Positions 5,105-6,608 of a stretch of 6,608 nucleotides of DNA are shown here, piece after piece. The translations under genes were made by a program, and so were the position numbers. Location: positions 1-6,608 of the forward strand of contig DDSL01000020.1 in NCBI GenBank assembly GCA_002343825.1, given 5' to 3'. Position 1 is the first letter of the stretch, and every line of letters starts with the position of its first letter. This DNA is from Chthonomonas sp. UBA2391 (lineage in GTDB: Bacteria; Armatimonadota; Fimbriimonadia; Fimbriimonadales; Fimbriimonadaceae). The notes under the pieces are model-generated. The model was not told the DNA's origin. It saw only the letters and a list, made by a program, of their open reading frames with translations, and searched no databases.

Positions 5105-6540
5105 TGCCAAATACCGCCGCGCACCCCATGAACGTCGTCCAATTTCGCGACCTCCTCCGAACCGCGCCGCTTATCGCGAGCGTCCAAGCGAGTCCCGAGT
5201 CGCCGGTCGACGACCCGAGTACCTTGTTGAAGCTTGCTCAAGCGAGCCTCAACAATGGAGTCCGCATCTTGCGGCTGGAAGGGGTTGAGAATATCCGCCG
5301 GATCAAGACCATTACGGGGGCCGTGGTCATCGGGCTCATCAAGAAGGAATATCCCGGCAGCAAGGTTTACATCACTCCCACCGTGGCCGAAGTCGATGCC
5401 CTTCTCGAAACTGGCTGCGAGGTCATCGCCCTTGATGCGACCCTTCGAGATCGCCCTGAGCGCGCTTTTTTGGGTGACCTGATCGACCGGATTCATGCCG
5501 CCGGACGTCTCGTGCTTGCCGACTGCGACACCCTCGCCAGCGCCAGCGCGGCCCTGCGGCTGGGAGCCGACATGGTCAGTACCACGCTGGCCGGTTATAC
5601 CGAAGCCACGGCCAACGTCGGCAGTGGCCCGGCGATGGAGATTCTTCGCCAGATTTGTGCCGAAGTTCAGGCCCCGGTTTTGGCCGAAGGTCGGTTCACG
5701 GTTCCTCGGGAGGTCCGCAGTGCGATGTGCATCGGTGCCGATGGCATCGTGATCGGCGGTGCGCTCAACGACCCGGTCAAGCAGACCAACGCCTTTGTTC
5801 GCGCCTCGCGTCAGGTGACTCAGCCAGTGATGGCCGTCGACATCGGCGGGACGTGGCTGCGCGCCGCGCTCTTTTCGCCCGATTGGCAGTTGCAGAAAAT
5901 TGAGAAGGTGGCCCTGCCCGCGACCCGGGATGACCGATTCGACTGGATCCGGACCCGCGCCGAAGAGTGGAATATCGAGCACGTCGGCATCAGTTCGGGG
6001 GGCACGATCGACCCTCGAACCGGGGTCGTCACCGAGAGTAAAGACATCATCCCGAACCACGAGGGCTCCAATTTCTCCGTCGCACTTCACCGGCTCAAGT
6101 GGTCGATCCTCAACGATGGCTTGGCCACGGCTTGGGGCCATGCCTGCTTGCCGCAGTTTGCCGGTCGACGGGTGGCGACGATTGCGCTCGGGACCGGGGT
6201 CGGCTTTGGGTTCGTGGACCGGGGCCAGATCTTGATGGGGCCCCACGGGGAATATCCCCGGCTGAATGACGTCGTCCTTCCGGGCGGCCAGACCATCGAA
6301 GAGGTTTTGGGTGGGGCGACGCTCACGATCCACCCGAGCGAAGCGCAGAAGGAAATCGCCCGCGAAGTGGCCCGCGTGGCCGTTAGCTTTGTGCAAAACG
6401 CGATGATGCCCGACACGGTGGTGCTCTGCGGTGGGGTCGGTCTCAGCGATTGGCTGGGCCTCGATGTCCCGACCTCGCCCTTCGGCGAGCACGCCGGGCT
6501 CTACGGGGCGGCCGCGCTCGCGCTCTTTCCTTGGGGTTAA
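5104..6540 (+). CDS. Bifunctional ManNAc-6-phosphate 2-epimerase / ROK-family (ManNAc-type) kinase fusion
   Basis: Two enzymes share one 478-residue chain. Residues about 12-236 are a NanE TIM barrel: 'IASVQASPESPVDDP' (24-38), 'RILRLEGVENI' (54-64), catalytic-type Lys80 in 'GLIKKEY', 'STTLAGYT' (159-166), Glu195 in 'LAEGRF' and phosphate-loop 'ADGIVIGGAL' (212-221). NanE converts ManNAc-6-P to GlcNAc-6-P. Residues about 241-478 are a ROK kinase: 'AVDIGGT' (244-250), 'VGISSGGTIDPRTG' (294-307), catalytic-base candidate Asp338 in 'LNDGLATAWG', 'ALGTGVGFGF' (361-370) and 'VVLCGGVG' (439-446). ROK NanK phosphorylates ManNAc, so the fusion would do both steps, kinase second in the chain but first in the pathway. 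The kinase half is short and lacks the usual Cys-rich zinc motif. ATG 5104 is chosen because homology begins soon after; ATG 5128 is possible. Such fusions are known. The kinase substrate is inferred from the epimerase partner. Confidence 0.88.
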   Translation: MPNTAAHPMNVVQFRDLLRTAPLIASVQASPESPVDDPSTLLKLAQASLNNGVRILRLEGVENIRRIKTITGAVVIGLIKKEYPGSKVYITPTVAEVDALLETGCEVIALDATLRDRPERAFLGDLIDRIHAAGRLVLADCDTLASASAALRLGADMVSTTLAGYTEATANVGSGPAMEILRQICAEVQAPVLAEGRFTVPREVRSAMCIGADGIVIGGALNDPVKQTNAFVRASRQVTQPVMAVDIGGTWLRAALFSPDWQLQKIEKVALPATRDDRFDWIRTRAEEWNIEHVGISSGGTIDPRTGVVTESKDIIPNHEGSNFSVALHRLKWSILNDGLATAWGHACLPQFAGRRVATIALGTGVGFGFVDRGQILMGPHGEYPRLNDVVLPGGQTIEEVLGGATLTIHPSEAQKEIAREVARVAVSFVQNAMMPDTVVLCGGVGLSDWLGLDVPTSPFGEHAGLYGAAALALFPWG

Positions 6541-6608
6541 CCTCGGGCGATCCGGGTGCGCATGATCTCTAGGGTGACCGCGGAGACGTGGTGCTCGATG
6601 CCTTCGGC
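6537..6608 (-). CDS. C-terminal end of an unidentified minus-strand gene
   Basis: Reading from the right edge on the minus strand gives 23 codons, beginning AEGIEHHVSAVTLEIMRTRI, and then TAA at 6539-6537. The codons are mostly C/G-ending like the neighbours, and the segment is an amphipathic helix of ordinary composition. Its stop overlaps the fusion gene's TAA in a shared TTAA, leaving no intergenic space. I cannot name the family from 23 residues. The coding call rests on codon character and the tight tail-to-tail packing seen elsewhere here (GAF/PhyH). Confidence 0.45.
   Translation of the reverse strand, partial: AEGIEHHVSAVTLEIMRTRIARG

Noticed and set aside
4837..6492. 551-codon open frame on the minus strand opposite the nanE-nanK fusion
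   Set aside because: The translation is rich in Arg, Gly, Asp, His and Pro with no recognisable domain, and it lies wholly against two genes with clear catalytic motifs. It is a mirror frame produced by GC-biased codons.

Overview
This is a GC-rich (roughly 60%) bacterial window with short intergenic gaps, overlapping gene ends and few strong Shine-Dalgarno sequences. Nothing in it fixes the phylum. The DXS thiamine-diphosphate motif reads GDA rather than GDG, a variant I associate with some non-proteobacterial lineages. A chromosome from a poorly sampled phylum such as Armatimonadota is a guess, not a result. I see no tRNA, rRNA, CRISPR array, insertion sequence or phage gene.

Layout from left to right. 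(1) The 3' part of a membrane protein of the HTTM/gamma-carboxylase-like type runs off the left edge. Its tail overlaps the start of an uncharacterised 289-residue protein by 79 bp, and that protein overlaps by 17 bp a small GAF-domain protein resembling free methionine-(R)-sulfoxide reductase. These three form a tightly packed plus-strand run. (2) A phytanoyl-CoA-dioxygenase-family gene faces them on the minus strand; its 3' end overlaps the GAF gene tail to tail by 37 bp. (3) A 169-bp divergent intergenic region holds an AT-rich imperfect palindrome. To its right is a complete dxs gene, which makes 1-deoxy-D-xylulose-5-phosphate, the first step of the MEP isoprenoid pathway. (4) A single-domain response regulator follows 21 bp later, with a TATACT box 9 bp before its ATG that suggests a leaderless or near-leaderless transcript. 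(5) After a 52-bp gap with a 9-bp perfect inverted repeat reaching the start codon comes a fused NanE-NanK-type protein: an N-acetylmannosamine-6-phosphate 2-epimerase barrel joined to a ROK sugar kinase. (6) The last 23 codons of a minus-strand gene enter from the right edge, its stop overlapping the fusion gene's stop.

The genes do not form one pathway. The fusion protein would carry out two consecutive steps of ManNAc use (ManNAc to ManNAc-6-P to GlcNAc-6-P). The GAF protein suggests methionine-oxide repair or ligand sensing, and DXS is housekeeping. The most interesting items are the fusion with its altered ROK substrate/zinc region, the two inverted repeats at start regions, and the GAF protein that keeps two of the three fRMsr cysteines. 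I found no clear case for a wholly new multi-gene system.
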